DNA of 64,000 nucleotides, from the NCBI GenBank assembly GCA_039931615.1, contig JBDTRR010000007.1:1-64000 (forward strand), in the 5' to 3' direction. Shown here piece by piece: positions 17,405-25,893 of the stretch; within the stretch, counting starts at the first letter, position 1, and every line of letters starts with the position of its first letter. Below the pieces are notes generated by a model that was not told the DNA's origin, searched no databases, and saw only the letters and a program-made list of their open reading frames with translations. Both the position numbers and the translations under genes were made by a program. The DNA is from JAHFUI01 sp039931615 (GTDB lineage: Bacteria; Acidobacteriota; Vicinamibacteria; Vicinamibacterales; CAVVIG01).

Positions 17405-19096
17405 TTACCCTATCTCCCCTCGCTCATACCGCACCCGCGTCGCCTGCCGCTGCACCTTGCCGCTGGTCGTCCGGCCGATGGTCCCGCCCGGCACCAGCGC
17501 AATCTCGTCGACATACAGGCCGCACACGTCGGCGATGCGCTGGCGGATCGAATGGGTCAGGATGGCCTCCTCGACGCCGCCGCTGGCCTCGACGACGATC
17601 ACCACCCGATCGGCGAGACCGACACGCCGGGCGGCGAACGCCACCACCCGGCCGCGCCGGATGCCGTCCAGATCCTCGACCGCCCATTCGAGATCCTGCG
17701 GGTGATACTTGCGGCCGTTGGCGATGACGATGTCCTTGAGCCGGCCGCAGACGAACAGCTCGCGGTTGGCGAGGTAGCCGATGTCGCCGGTGTGCAGCCA
17801 GCCATCCCGGATGGCGTGCGCGGTCAACTCATTGTCGCCGTAATAGCCGCGCATCACCGACGGTCCGGCCAGCGTGATCTCGCCGATCGCGCGCTCGGGC
17901 AACTCGTCGCCGTTCTCGTCGACGATGCGAATGCGATGGTCGGGCAGCGCCGGGCCGCAGCTGACGATCCCGGCGCCGTCGATCTGGGCGCCGTGCTGAA
18001 CCGCGACGGACCGGGTTGTCAGCTCTTCGCTCGACAGGTGTTCGACCAGCAGCGGCCGGCCGCGCGGCGCGAACGTCGCCGCCAGGACGTGCTCGGCGAG
18101 TCCGTAGCCGGGAAGAAAGCTGGTTTCTCGAAACCCCGCGGCGCGAAGCTTCTCGGCGAACGCGGCGAGCGATGGCACATGGATCGGTTCGCCACCGCAT
18201 CCGGCGACCCGCCAGCACGACAGGTCCAACCCGTCGAGGTCGCGCGCCGTGAGCCGGCGCGCGCACATCCCATACGCGAAGCTGGGGGCGAAGCTGACCG
18301 TGGCCCGATGCCGTGCAATCGCACGCAGCCAGACGGCCGGCCGCCTGGCGAACGTCTGCGGCGGGATCAGCACCGCCGGCCGGGCGCAGTACATCGCGCC
18401 CAGGGCCATGCCAACCAGCCCCATGTCGTGGTAGAGCGGCAGCCAGCTCACCGCCGAGTCGGCGGGAGACGACGCGAGGCCGCCCGGTCCGTTGATCGCG
18501 GCGATGTTCGCCGCCAGGCTGCGGTGCGTGACCACGACTCCCTTGGGCGCCGAGGTCGAACCCGAGGTGAATTGCACGAACGCCACGTCGTCGAGCGACA
18601 CGCCGACCGGGCTGGAGGAAGGCCGGTCGTCGGCGTCCGCCGTGATCGCCGGTGTCGGGCTGACCCTCAGCTCGGCCGTGGCGATCACCAGAGCGAGATC
18701 CGGGCAGCTCGCCCGCAGCTCTTCCAGCTCGCTGCTGGCCGACGCCGTCGTGACGATGGCGCGGGCGCGGGCGTTGCGGAGGATGGCGGCCGTGGCCTCG
18801 AGATAGCGGCGGCGATCGGACGAGGTCGACGGTGGATGGAGCGAGGCCGGGATCAGCCCGGCCGACGACGCCCCGAACAGCGCGATGAGAAAATCCTCGG
18901 CCTCATCGATGATCAAGGCGACCAGATCGCCGCGGCCCAGGCCCCGGGCCTGGAACACCGAGGCGGCCCGGCGCGACGCCTCGCGCATCGCCGCATAGGA
19001 GCGCGGCGTCTCCTGGTCGGGTCCCGCGAAGACGTAGCCTTCCCCGCTCGCGGCCGCGTCGGCCAGGGCTTCCGGCAGGGTCCGCAGATGGACCAC
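17405..19096 (-). CDS. Fatty acyl-AMP ligase (adenylate-forming enzyme)
   Basis: A 563-aa ANL-superfamily enzyme. It has the adenylate-binding loop FTSGSTSAPKG (176-186), WLPLYHDMGLVG (about 218-229), a GYGLAEH motif in the active site, the hinge region CGRLKD and a C-terminal SGKVQR lysine motif. SWLPLYHDMGL and the LPGYGLAEH form are typical of fatty acyl-AMP ligases rather than CoA ligases. Such enzymes adenylate fatty acids and hand them to an acyl carrier protein. The GTG start (19096) shares one base with the stop of the ACP gene (TAGTG), so the two are coupled. No polyketide or peptide synthase lies within the window. Confidence 0.9.
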   Translation of the reverse strand: MVHLRTLPEALADAAASGEGYVFAGPDQETPRSYAAMREASRRAASVFQARGLGRGDLVALIIDEAEDFLIALFGASSAGLIPASLHPPSTSSDRRRYLEATAAILRNARARAIVTTASASSELEELRASCPDLALVIATAELRVSPTPAITADADDRPSSSPVGVSLDDVAFVQFTSGSTSAPKGVVVTHRSLAANIAAINGPGGLASSPADSAVSWLPLYHDMGLVGMALGAMYCARPAVLIPPQTFARRPAVWLRAIARHRATVSFAPSFAYGMCARRLTARDLDGLDLSCWRVAGCGGEPIHVPSLAAFAEKLRAAGFRETSFLPGYGLAEHVLAATFAPRGRPLLVEHLSSEELTTRSVAVQHGAQIDGAGIVSCGPALPDHRIRIVDENGDELPERAIGEITLAGPSVMRGYYGDNELTAHAIRDGWLHTGDIGYLANRELFVCGRLKDIVIANGRKYHPQDLEWAVEDLDGIRRGRVVAFAARRVGLADRVVIVVEASGGVEEAILTHSIRQRIADVCGLYVDEIALVPGGTIGRTTSGKVQRQATRVRYERGEIG

Positions 19097-19347
19097 TACC
19101 GCCCGCCCTCGACGAGGGCCGTCAGACGGGCGACGATCTGGGCCACCGTGCGCGTCCCGGCCAGATCATCGAGAGGCATCGAGACCCCGAAGCGGTTCTC
19201 GAGCTCGGCCACGGTTTCCATGATTTGCAGCGAGTCGAAGCCGAGATCCGCGAGCAGATCGCTGTCCGACGACGGGTCGATCGGCCGGCGGCTGACGTCC
19301 TTCAGCACCTCGATTACGGCCTGTTCGATGGATGGAGAGGTCGGCAT
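19096..19347 (-). CDS. Stand-alone acyl carrier protein
   Basis: An 83-aa carrier protein with the phosphopantetheine site DLGFDSL (Ser39), in a four-helix acidic domain of usual length. It precedes and is coupled to the fatty acyl-AMP ligase, so it is the likely acceptor of the activated fatty acid. The ATG at 19347 is divergent from the TPR peptidase gene, 32 bp away. A longer upstream frame exists but reads through the promoter region and lacks domain support. Confidence 0.93.
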   Translation of the reverse strand: MPTSPSIEQAVIEVLKDVSRRPIDPSSDSDLLADLGFDSLQIMETVAELENRFGVSMPLDDLAGTRTVAQIVARLTALVEGGR

Positions 19348-19365
19348 GCCGGTGGAGCTAAAGAA

Positions 19366-19371
19366 TATAAT
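19366..19371 (+). promoter_or_regulatory. TATAAT -10 next to the TPR-peptidase start
   Basis: A perfect TATAAT ends 8 nt before the ATG at 19380, so transcription would begin at or next to the start codon and yield a leaderless mRNA. The 32-bp gap is shared with the divergent ACP gene; no Shine-Dalgarno precedes the plus-strand ATG. Confidence 0.6.
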
Positions 19372-19379
19372 CGAATCGC

Positions 19380-20468
19380 ATGTGTAGGCTCGCGGCCGCC
19401 CTGCTGGTCCTGGCGTTGCTGGCGTCGCCGGCGGCGGCGCAGATCGATCCGGGGACGGCGCTGCTCGAAAAGGCCGGCTGGGACGCGCTGGGCGCGGGCA
19501 ACCCCCGATCCGCCGCCGAGGCGTTCCGCGCGGCCATCGCGGCCGATGCGAAGAACGCGCGCCTGCACCTGGGCGCCGGCGCCGCCGCCTATCTGGAACG
19601 GCGCGACGAGGACGCGACCCGGGCACTCGATCGCGCGCTGGCGCTCGATCCGAGGCTGGCCGACGCGCGCACCCTGCTCGGTGAGATCCGCTACCGGAGC
19701 GGCGATCTCGCCGGGGCGATTGGCGTCTACGAGCGCATCGTCGCCGACGCGCCCGACGACGAGCGGCACCGCGAGACCCTGGCGCGCTGGCGCCGGGAAG
19801 CCGAGCTGCACGACCGGCTGCGGCAAAGTCTTAACGACCGGTTCACCGTGTCGTTCGAGGGGCCGGCTGAAGCGCCGCTGGCGGCGCAGGCGCTCGAATC
19901 GCTCGACCGCGCCTACTGGCGCATCGGTCAGGATCTGTCGACCTATCCAACCCGGCCGATATCGGTGGTCCTGTATACCGCCGAGCAGTTTCGCGACATC
20001 ACCCGGTCACCGGCGTGGGCGGCCGGCGCCTACGACGGCACGATCCGCGTCCCGCTGCGAGGGGCGCTCGAGAACCCGGCGGAGCTGGATCGCGTGCTCG
20101 CCCACGAGTTCACCCATGCCCTCATCCACACCATCGCCGCGCGCAACGTCCCGACCTGGCTGAACGAGGGCATGGCGGCGGCATTCGAGAGCGCAGATGT
20201 GGAGTGGGCGCGGGAACGGGCGCACGGGACGCCGGCGCAGATGCCGCTCGAGTTGCTGCGGACCTCCTTCGGCAGGCTGTCGGGGAGTCAGGCCCAGCTC
20301 GCCTACGCGACCAGCGCGCTGGCGGCGCGGCAGCTGCTCGACGAGGCCGGCGGACTCGGCGTCGCCAACCTGCTGCGCGATCTCGGCGCCGGGGTCGAGT
20401 TCGACGCGGCGTTCGCGCATCGACTGCAGCGAACCTTCACCGACTGGATTGCGAGCCGCGTGCCATGA
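19380..20468 (+). CDS. Secreted TPR-metallopeptidase (peptidase MA type)
   Basis: A 362-aa protein with a signal peptide ending near AAAQ (18-21). Three TPR-like repeats span about 28-145, followed by a zinc-peptidase domain with HEFTH (242-246) and a third ligand in NEGMA (Glu263), the gluzincin arrangement of the peptidase MA-like family. Substrate and localisation beyond export are unknown. It is the first gene of a five-gene plus-strand run; its stop overlaps the next ATG by 4 bp. Confidence 0.87.
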   Translation: MCRLAAALLVLALLASPAAAQIDPGTALLEKAGWDALGAGNPRSAAEAFRAAIAADAKNARLHLGAGAAAYLERRDEDATRALDRALALDPRLADARTLLGEIRYRSGDLAGAIGVYERIVADAPDDERHRETLARWRREAELHDRLRQSLNDRFTVSFEGPAEAPLAAQALESLDRAYWRIGQDLSTYPTRPISVVLYTAEQFRDITRSPAWAAGAYDGTIRVPLRGALENPAELDRVLAHEFTHALIHTIAARNVPTWLNEGMAAAFESADVEWARERAHGTPAQMPLELLRTSFGRLSGSQAQLAYATSALAARQLLDEAGGLGVANLLRDLGAGVEFDAAFAHRLQRTFTDWIASRVP

Positions 20469-21853
20469 CCGTGGTGAACAGCGCGATCGGCAGCGCGATT
20501 GCCGACCTGAAGCGGCTGCTCGGCGGCCGCGCCACCGATGCCGCGGCCGCGCTCGAGCAGCACAGCCACGACGAGTCGTATCACACGCCAGCCGCACCCG
20601 ACGTCGTCTGTTTCCCGCGCACCACCGACGAGGTGTCGGAGATCCTGAAGATCAGCGCCCGCCATCAGGTGCCGGTCATTCCCTTCGGCACCGGCACCTC
20701 GCTCGAGGGGCACGTCAATGCCATCCACGGCGGCATCACCATCGACCTGCGGGAGATGAACGCGGTGCTGCGGATCGGCGCCGAGGACATGGACGCGACG
20801 GTGGAAGCCGGCGTGACGCGCAAGCAGCTGAACCGGGCGCTGCGCAGCACCGGTCTGACCTTCACCGTCGATCCCGGCGCTGACGCCAGCATTGGCGGCA
20901 TGACGGCGACGCGGGCGTCGGGGACGACCGCGGTGCGCTACGGGACGATGCGCGAGAACGTCCTGGGATTGACCGTCGTGCTGCCCGACGGCCAGGTCAT
21001 CAGGACCGGCACGCGGGCGCGCAAGTCGGCGGCCGGCTACGACCTGACCCGGCTGTTCGTCGGATCCGAAGGCACGATCGGCGTCATCACCGAAGTCACG
21101 GTCCGATTGCACCCGGTGCCTGAAGCGGTGTCGGCGGCGGTCTGCTCGTTCGACTCGATGGCCGGCGCGGTCGACACGGTGATCGCGACGATTCAGCTCG
21201 GCGTGCCGGTCGCCCGGATCGAGTTGATGGACGAGACGCAGATGGACGCCGTCAACAAGTACTCGAAGACCAGTTATGCGGTGGCGCCGACCCTATTCTT
21301 CGAGTTTCACAGCGATAGCGAGGCGCATGTCGCCGACCAGGCGACGACCGTGCAGGGGCTGGCCGGCGAGCGCGGCGGGCACGACTTCCAGTGGGCAACG
21401 CGGCTCGAGGATCGCGAGCAGCTGTGGCGCGCCCGTCACGACACGCTCTATGCCGCCCTGGCGCTGCGGCCGGGCGCACGGGCGCAGATCTCCGACGTCT
21501 GCGTGCCGATTTCGCGGCTGGCCGAGTGCATTCTGGAAACCAGACAGGACACCGCGGCCGCCCCGTTTCCGATTGCGCTGGTCGGCCACGCCGGCGATGG
21601 CAACTTCCATCTGCTGTTCATCCTCGACGTCGACAACCCGGCCGAGATCGACGCCTCGCGGCAGATCAACGAGCGCCTGGTCGGGCGGGCGCTGCGTCTC
21701 GGCGGCACGTGCACGGGCGAGCACGGCGTCGGCATCGGCAAGATGAAGTATCTGGAGGCCGAGCATGGGGCCGCGCTCGAGACCATGCGCACCCTCAAAC
21801 GCGCGCTCGATCCCGACAACCGGATGAACCCGGGAAAGATGGTCAACCCATGA
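20465..21853 (+). CDS. FAD-linked oxidase, D-lactate/glycolate dehydrogenase family
   Basis: A 462-aa flavoenzyme of the PCMH/VAO type. The FAD pyrophosphate loop PFGTGTSLEG is at 73-82 and the C-terminal cap has GHAGDGNFH (374-382) and GEHGVG (418-423), both typical of D-lactate dehydrogenases and GlcD. It oxidises a D-2-hydroxyacid to the 2-oxoacid, passing electrons to a quinone or other carrier. No GlcE/GlcF partners lie nearby, so it is probably the single-subunit D-lactate type. The ATG overlaps the previous stop by 4 bp (ATGA), and its own stop overlaps the next ATG in the same way. Confidence 0.9.
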   Translation: MTVVNSAIGSAIADLKRLLGGRATDAAAALEQHSHDESYHTPAAPDVVCFPRTTDEVSEILKISARHQVPVIPFGTGTSLEGHVNAIHGGITIDLREMNAVLRIGAEDMDATVEAGVTRKQLNRALRSTGLTFTVDPGADASIGGMTATRASGTTAVRYGTMRENVLGLTVVLPDGQVIRTGTRARKSAAGYDLTRLFVGSEGTIGVITEVTVRLHPVPEAVSAAVCSFDSMAGAVDTVIATIQLGVPVARIELMDETQMDAVNKYSKTSYAVAPTLFFEFHSDSEAHVADQATTVQGLAGERGGHDFQWATRLEDREQLWRARHDTLYAALALRPGARAQISDVCVPISRLAECILETRQDTAAAPFPIALVGHAGDGNFHLLFILDVDNPAEIDASRQINERLVGRALRLGGTCTGEHGVGIGKMKYLEAEHGAALETMRTLKRALDPDNRMNPGKMVNP

Positions 21854-23418
21854 CGGCGCTCCATCCCCGCGGCGGCCGCGCGTCGGCCGGCGCCGACCTC
21901 GCCGCCGGCGATCGTCAGCCCTGCCGCCGGCATCGGCGCGGCATCCGCCGCGGTGTGGTCCTGATCGCGGCCGCGCTCCTGATCGCCCAGACCGTCCGGG
22001 CGAGCGATCTCAGCGACGACCTGCGCGACCGGCGCGCCGCGGTGATGGCCCGCCTCAGCCCCGAAACGATGACCATCCTGTGGAGTGCGCCGACCCAGCG
22101 CTACTCACTCGATGTCGACTACGAATACCGTCAGGACAGCAACCTCTATTACCTGACCGCGATCACTCAGGACAGTTCGGTGCTGGTGCTGATGCCGGGC
22201 AACGTCTCGCGCCGCGAGATCCTGTTCATCAAGGACCGGGACCCGGCGCAGGAGCACTGGCATGGCCGGCTCCTGAGCATCGAGCAGGCCCGCGAGCGGA
22301 CCGGCATCCAGACCGTCCTGCCGACCAGCGAGTTCGAGCCGTTCATCGCCGCGATGCTGAGCGGCCGCGGATCCGGGGGGATCACGGCGCCCGAGGCGGC
22401 GCGATTCTTCGCCGCGCTGTCGACGGGACGCGCCCACGTCGCGCTCGCCCTCGATGCCGGCCGCAGCCTGGCCGGACCGCCGAGCCCGCCGCTGCAGTTC
22501 GTGCAGCGGATTCGCGAGCGGTTTGTCGGCTTCGACACCATCGACGCGATGCCGATTTTCGAGGATCTGCGGACGATCAAGACGCCCTACGAGCGCAAGG
22601 TCCTGATCAAGAGCCTCGAGATCTCCAGCCTGGCGCAGACAGCGGGCATGCGGGCCGCGCGCCCCGGCGCCTACGAGTACGAGGTGAAAGCCGCGATCGA
22701 GGCGGTCCACCGCGGCCGCGGCGCGGTGTCGTGGAGCTACCCCTCGATTGTCGGCAGCGGGCCGAACGCGACCATCCTCCACTACCCCGACAGCGACCGG
22801 CAGATGCAGGCCGGCGATCTCCTGCTGGTCGACGCCGCCTGCAACTACGCTTACATGTCGGGCGACATCACCCGGACCTATCCGGTCAGCGGCACGTTCT
22901 CGCCGCTGCAAAAGGATCTCTACCGGATTGTGCTCCAGGCCCAGGAGGAAGGGATCGCGGCGGCCCGGCCGGGCGCGTCACTCCAGGACATCCACGCCAG
23001 GACGGTCGAGGTGATCAAGGCCGGCCTGCTGAAGCTTGGCCTGATCACCGACGCCCGCGGCGATCAGTATCGGCTCTGGTACACGCACGGCGCGACGCAC
23101 TTCATCGGCATCGACGTGCACGACGTCGGTAACCGCACCGGCCCGCTCAAACCAGGCTCGGCCTTTACCATAGAGCCCGGTATCTACATCCGGACCGGCG
23201 CGCTCGAGACGCTGCCCCGGACGCCCGACAACCTCACGTTCATCGAGCAGGTCGGTTCCGCGGTCCGCAGGTACGCGGACATCGGCATCCGGATCGAAGA
23301 CTCGTTCCTGCTCGAGGACGGCGGTCTCCGCAACCTGTCCGCCGCCGTACCGAAAACCATCGACGCGATCGAAGCGTTCCTCCGTCCCCAGACCGCGGCC
23401 TCGAACGGGGGACGATAA
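21850..23418 (+). CDS. Exported Xaa-Pro aminopeptidase (M24)
   Basis: A 522-aa protein with a basic N-terminus and a hydrophobic segment (about 36-50), predicted to be exported. An aminopeptidase P N-terminal domain is followed by the pita-bread M24 domain. All five dimetal ligands are present: Asp328, Asp339, His417, Glu442 and Glu483. It removes N-terminal residues before proline. The pro-rich secreted peptidase context (TPR peptidase upstream) suggests extracellular or periplasmic peptide use. Both ends overlap or abut neighbours. Confidence 0.92.
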   Translation: MTALHPRGGRASAGADLAAGDRQPCRRHRRGIRRGVVLIAAALLIAQTVRASDLSDDLRDRRAAVMARLSPETMTILWSAPTQRYSLDVDYEYRQDSNLYYLTAITQDSSVLVLMPGNVSRREILFIKDRDPAQEHWHGRLLSIEQARERTGIQTVLPTSEFEPFIAAMLSGRGSGGITAPEAARFFAALSTGRAHVALALDAGRSLAGPPSPPLQFVQRIRERFVGFDTIDAMPIFEDLRTIKTPYERKVLIKSLEISSLAQTAGMRAARPGAYEYEVKAAIEAVHRGRGAVSWSYPSIVGSGPNATILHYPDSDRQMQAGDLLLVDAACNYAYMSGDITRTYPVSGTFSPLQKDLYRIVLQAQEEGIAAARPGASLQDIHARTVEVIKAGLLKLGLITDARGDQYRLWYTHGATHFIGIDVHDVGNRTGPLKPGSAFTIEPGIYIRTGALETLPRTPDNLTFIEQVGSAVRRYADIGIRIEDSFLLEDGGLRNLSAAVPKTIDAIEAFLRPQTAASNGGR

Positions 23419-24357
23419 GTGGTGCCCCCCCGCCCCTCAGACTGCCCGCATCCCCGTCGGCGGCGCCTCGTCGACACCGCGCCGTTCGGCCGCACCGCGC
23501 TGGCCGCGGCGGTCGCCGTCGCGCTCACCGTGCTCCAAGCCGCGCCGGCCTCGGCGCGCGACTTTCTCTGGAAGGTCACGGGAAAAGCCGGCACGGTTTA
23601 CCTGGTCGGCTCGGTCCACATGCTGACCCCGGACTTCTACCCGCTCAGCCAGGGGCTGGAGGAGGCGTTCAGGGAGTCGGACCTGCTGGTGGAAGAGGCG
23701 GATCTGGCGGAGCTGCTGGCGCCGCAGGCCCAGCTCCTGATGCTCTCGCGCGGGATGCTTCCCGCCAGCCAATCGCTCGACACCGTGATCGGAGCGGAGA
23801 CCTACGCGGCGGTGGCCAGGCGGGTGGCCGCGCTCGGCCTCCCGATCGAGCCGTTGAAACGCTTCAAGCCGTGGTCGCTGGCCCTGATGTTGACGCAGAT
23901 GGAATGGCAGAAAGCCGGGTTCGACGGCGAGCTTGGTCTCGACCGGCACTTCTACGACCGGGCGCGTTCGGACGGCAAGCGCGTTCAGGGCCTCGAGACC
24001 GCGGAGTTCCAGGTCGCGCAGCTGGACGGCATCCCGCTCACCCTCCAGGAACGCATGCTGGCCGAGGCGGTGGACGATGTGGACAGTGAGATGGCGAATA
24101 TTTCCACATTGGCCAAGGCCTGGAAGAATGGCGACGTGCCGACCGTCGAGCGGATCGTCCTCGAGGACATGAAGACAGAACCGGCCATCTATGAGCGGCT
24201 GCTGGTGGCGCGCAACCGCAACTGGCTACCGCAGATCGAAGCGCTGTTCACCCGACCCGGCCGCGCCTTCGTCGTGGTCGGCGCGGCGCATCTCGTCGGA
24301 ACCGACGGCCTGATCGCGATGCTCAGGGCCAAAGGCTACCAGTTGGAGCAAATGTGA
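23419..24357 (+). CDS. TraB/GumN family protein
   Basis: A 312-aa protein with a signal-like segment (about 25-46). The family's GxxH motifs are present as GSVHML near 67-72 and GAAHLVG near 288-294, together with the helical core between. These proteins resemble Tiki-type metalloproteases, but a bacterial function is not established. The GTG start immediately follows the TAA of the aminopeptidase gene, so it depends on coupled translation. Confidence 0.88.
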   Translation: MVPPRPSDCPHPRRRRLVDTAPFGRTALAAAVAVALTVLQAAPASARDFLWKVTGKAGTVYLVGSVHMLTPDFYPLSQGLEEAFRESDLLVEEADLAELLAPQAQLLMLSRGMLPASQSLDTVIGAETYAAVARRVAALGLPIEPLKRFKPWSLALMLTQMEWQKAGFDGELGLDRHFYDRARSDGKRVQGLETAEFQVAQLDGIPLTLQERMLAEAVDDVDSEMANISTLAKAWKNGDVPTVERIVLEDMKTEPAIYERLLVARNRNWLPQIEALFTRPGRAFVVVGAAHLVGTDGLIAMLRAKGYQLEQM

Positions 24358-24367
24358 TCGACGGTGA

Positions 24368-25762
24368 GTGGGTGCGCCGGTGAGCGAACGAACGGGGCCG
24401 GGCCGGCCCAATGGCACATTGGGCGGCGTGAGCGTGCTCGTCGCCGGCGCGGGCCTGGCCGGGCTCGCCGCGGCGCACGACCTGATGATCGACGGCGCCG
24501 AGGTCACGGTGGTCGATGCGCGCAGCCGGCTGGGCGGCCGGGTCTGGACGGTCCGCACCGGCTTCGCCGACGGCCAGCATGCGGAAGCCGGCGGCGATCT
24601 GATCGATGAGAGCCAGCACGAGATCCGCGCGCTCGCCGACGAACTGGGCCTGAAGCAGTCGCGCATTTTGCCCGGCGGTTTCGGCTACGCGCTCCCCGAC
24701 GGGGCCGGCAAGACGCGGATCGTCTCGCGGTCCGCCGGGCGGGGCTGGGATCGGCTGGCGAAGACGCTCGAACACGCCGTCCGGCCCTATCGCTTGGCCG
24801 AGCAGCGCTGGGACTCCCCGATTGCCGCCGACCTGGCCCACCGCTCGGTCGCGCAGTGGCTCGAGGAGATCAAGGCCGACGAGGAATTGCGCGACACACT
24901 GACCGGCTTGCGCGGGTTCTTTCTCGCCGATCCCGAGGAACTGTCGCTGCTCGCCCTTGTCGATCAGTTCGCCTCCGAGTCCCAGCAGGCGCCGTGGAAG
25001 ACCTATCGGATCGACGGCGGCAACGACCGGCTTGCTGCCGCGATCGGGGCGCGGCTGGGCGACCGGATCAAGTTGAATACCGAGGTCGTGGCGGTGTCGC
25101 ACCGCGGCCGCGAGGTCAGGATCAGCCTGAAGAACGGCCGCGACGTGTCGCACCTGACCCGCAACTACATCGTCTTCGCGATGCCGGCGACGCTGCTGCG
25201 GCGGACGCCGATCACGCCGGCGCTGCCGGCGCAGCAGCACGAAGCGATCGCCCGCCTCAAGTACGGCCGGGCGACCAGGACCCTGCTGCAGTTCTCGAAA
25301 CGATTCTGGCGCGCCCCGGGACGGCAGCGCGCGTTTGGTTCGCCGCTGCCGTTCGGCGCGGTATGGGAAGGGAACGAGGAGCAGCGCGGACGCGCCGGCA
25401 TCCTGACGCTGCTGGCCGGCGGCGCCGCCAGCGACCTGACCCAGAGCATGACGTCGAAGGACGGCACCGCCGGCCTGATCGACTCGCTGGACTGGCTGGG
25501 TGCGCGCAGCGCCCAGCTGCTCGGATCGCACCAGACCGTGTGGGAAGCCGATCCCTGGGCGCGAGGCGGCTATGCGTTCTTCGATCCCTCGTATGATCCG
25601 GCGCTGCGCGCCTGGCTCGCCCGTCCCTGCGGCCGGCTGTTCTTCGCCGGCGAGCACACCAGCATCCGCTGGCAGGGCTACATGAACGGCGCGATCGAAT
25701 CCGGCCGCCGCGCCGCGGCCGAGATCAGCGCGGCGCACCGGATGGGGAACGGAGAGAAGTAG
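24368..25762 (+). CDS. FAD-dependent amine oxidase
   Basis: A 464-aa flavoprotein of the monoamine oxidase type. The dinucleotide fold GAGLAGLAAAH starts at 27, with Asp50 (VVDARSRLGGR) binding the ribose and the following GG-doublet contacting FAD. The C-terminal FAD motif is LFFAGEHTS...YMNGAIESG. It oxidises a primary or secondary amine; the substrate is unknown. Possible GTG starts are 24368 and 24380, and neither has a clear Shine-Dalgarno. It ends the five-gene run and is followed by an inverted heptamer array. Confidence 0.88.
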   Translation: MGAPVSERTGPGRPNGTLGGVSVLVAGAGLAGLAAAHDLMIDGAEVTVVDARSRLGGRVWTVRTGFADGQHAEAGGDLIDESQHEIRALADELGLKQSRILPGGFGYALPDGAGKTRIVSRSAGRGWDRLAKTLEHAVRPYRLAEQRWDSPIAADLAHRSVAQWLEEIKADEELRDTLTGLRGFFLADPEELSLLALVDQFASESQQAPWKTYRIDGGNDRLAAAIGARLGDRIKLNTEVVAVSHRGREVRISLKNGRDVSHLTRNYIVFAMPATLLRRTPITPALPAQQHEAIARLKYGRATRTLLQFSKRFWRAPGRQRAFGSPLPFGAVWEGNEEQRGRAGILTLLAGGAASDLTQSMTSKDGTAGLIDSLDWLGARSAQLLGSHQTVWEADPWARGGYAFFDPSYDPALRAWLARPCGRLFFAGEHTSIRWQGYMNGAIESGRRAAAEISAAHRMGNGEK

Positions 25763-25773
25763 TACGGCTCGAG

Positions 25774-25854
25774 AATTGGGAATTGAGCATTAGGAATGAG
25801 GAATTGGGAATCAGCATCCACGAATTCCTGATTGCTAATTCCTGATTCCTAATT
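25774..25854. repeat. Opposed AATTAGG-type heptamer arrays forming an inverted repeat
   Basis: Six heptamers in register run from 25774 to 25815 (AATTGGG, AATTGAG, CATTAGG, AATGAGG, AATTGGG, AATCAGC). Five heptamers in the opposite orientation run from 25820 to 25854 (read on the minus strand as AATTAGG, AATCAGG, AATTAGC, AATCAGG, AATTCGT). The two halves can pair into a roughly 35-bp imperfect AT-rich stem after the amine oxidase gene. Confidence 0.88.
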
Positions 25855-25893
25855 GATAGTTGTCGAGCTGTCGGTCCTGGGATGGAGGCTCGG

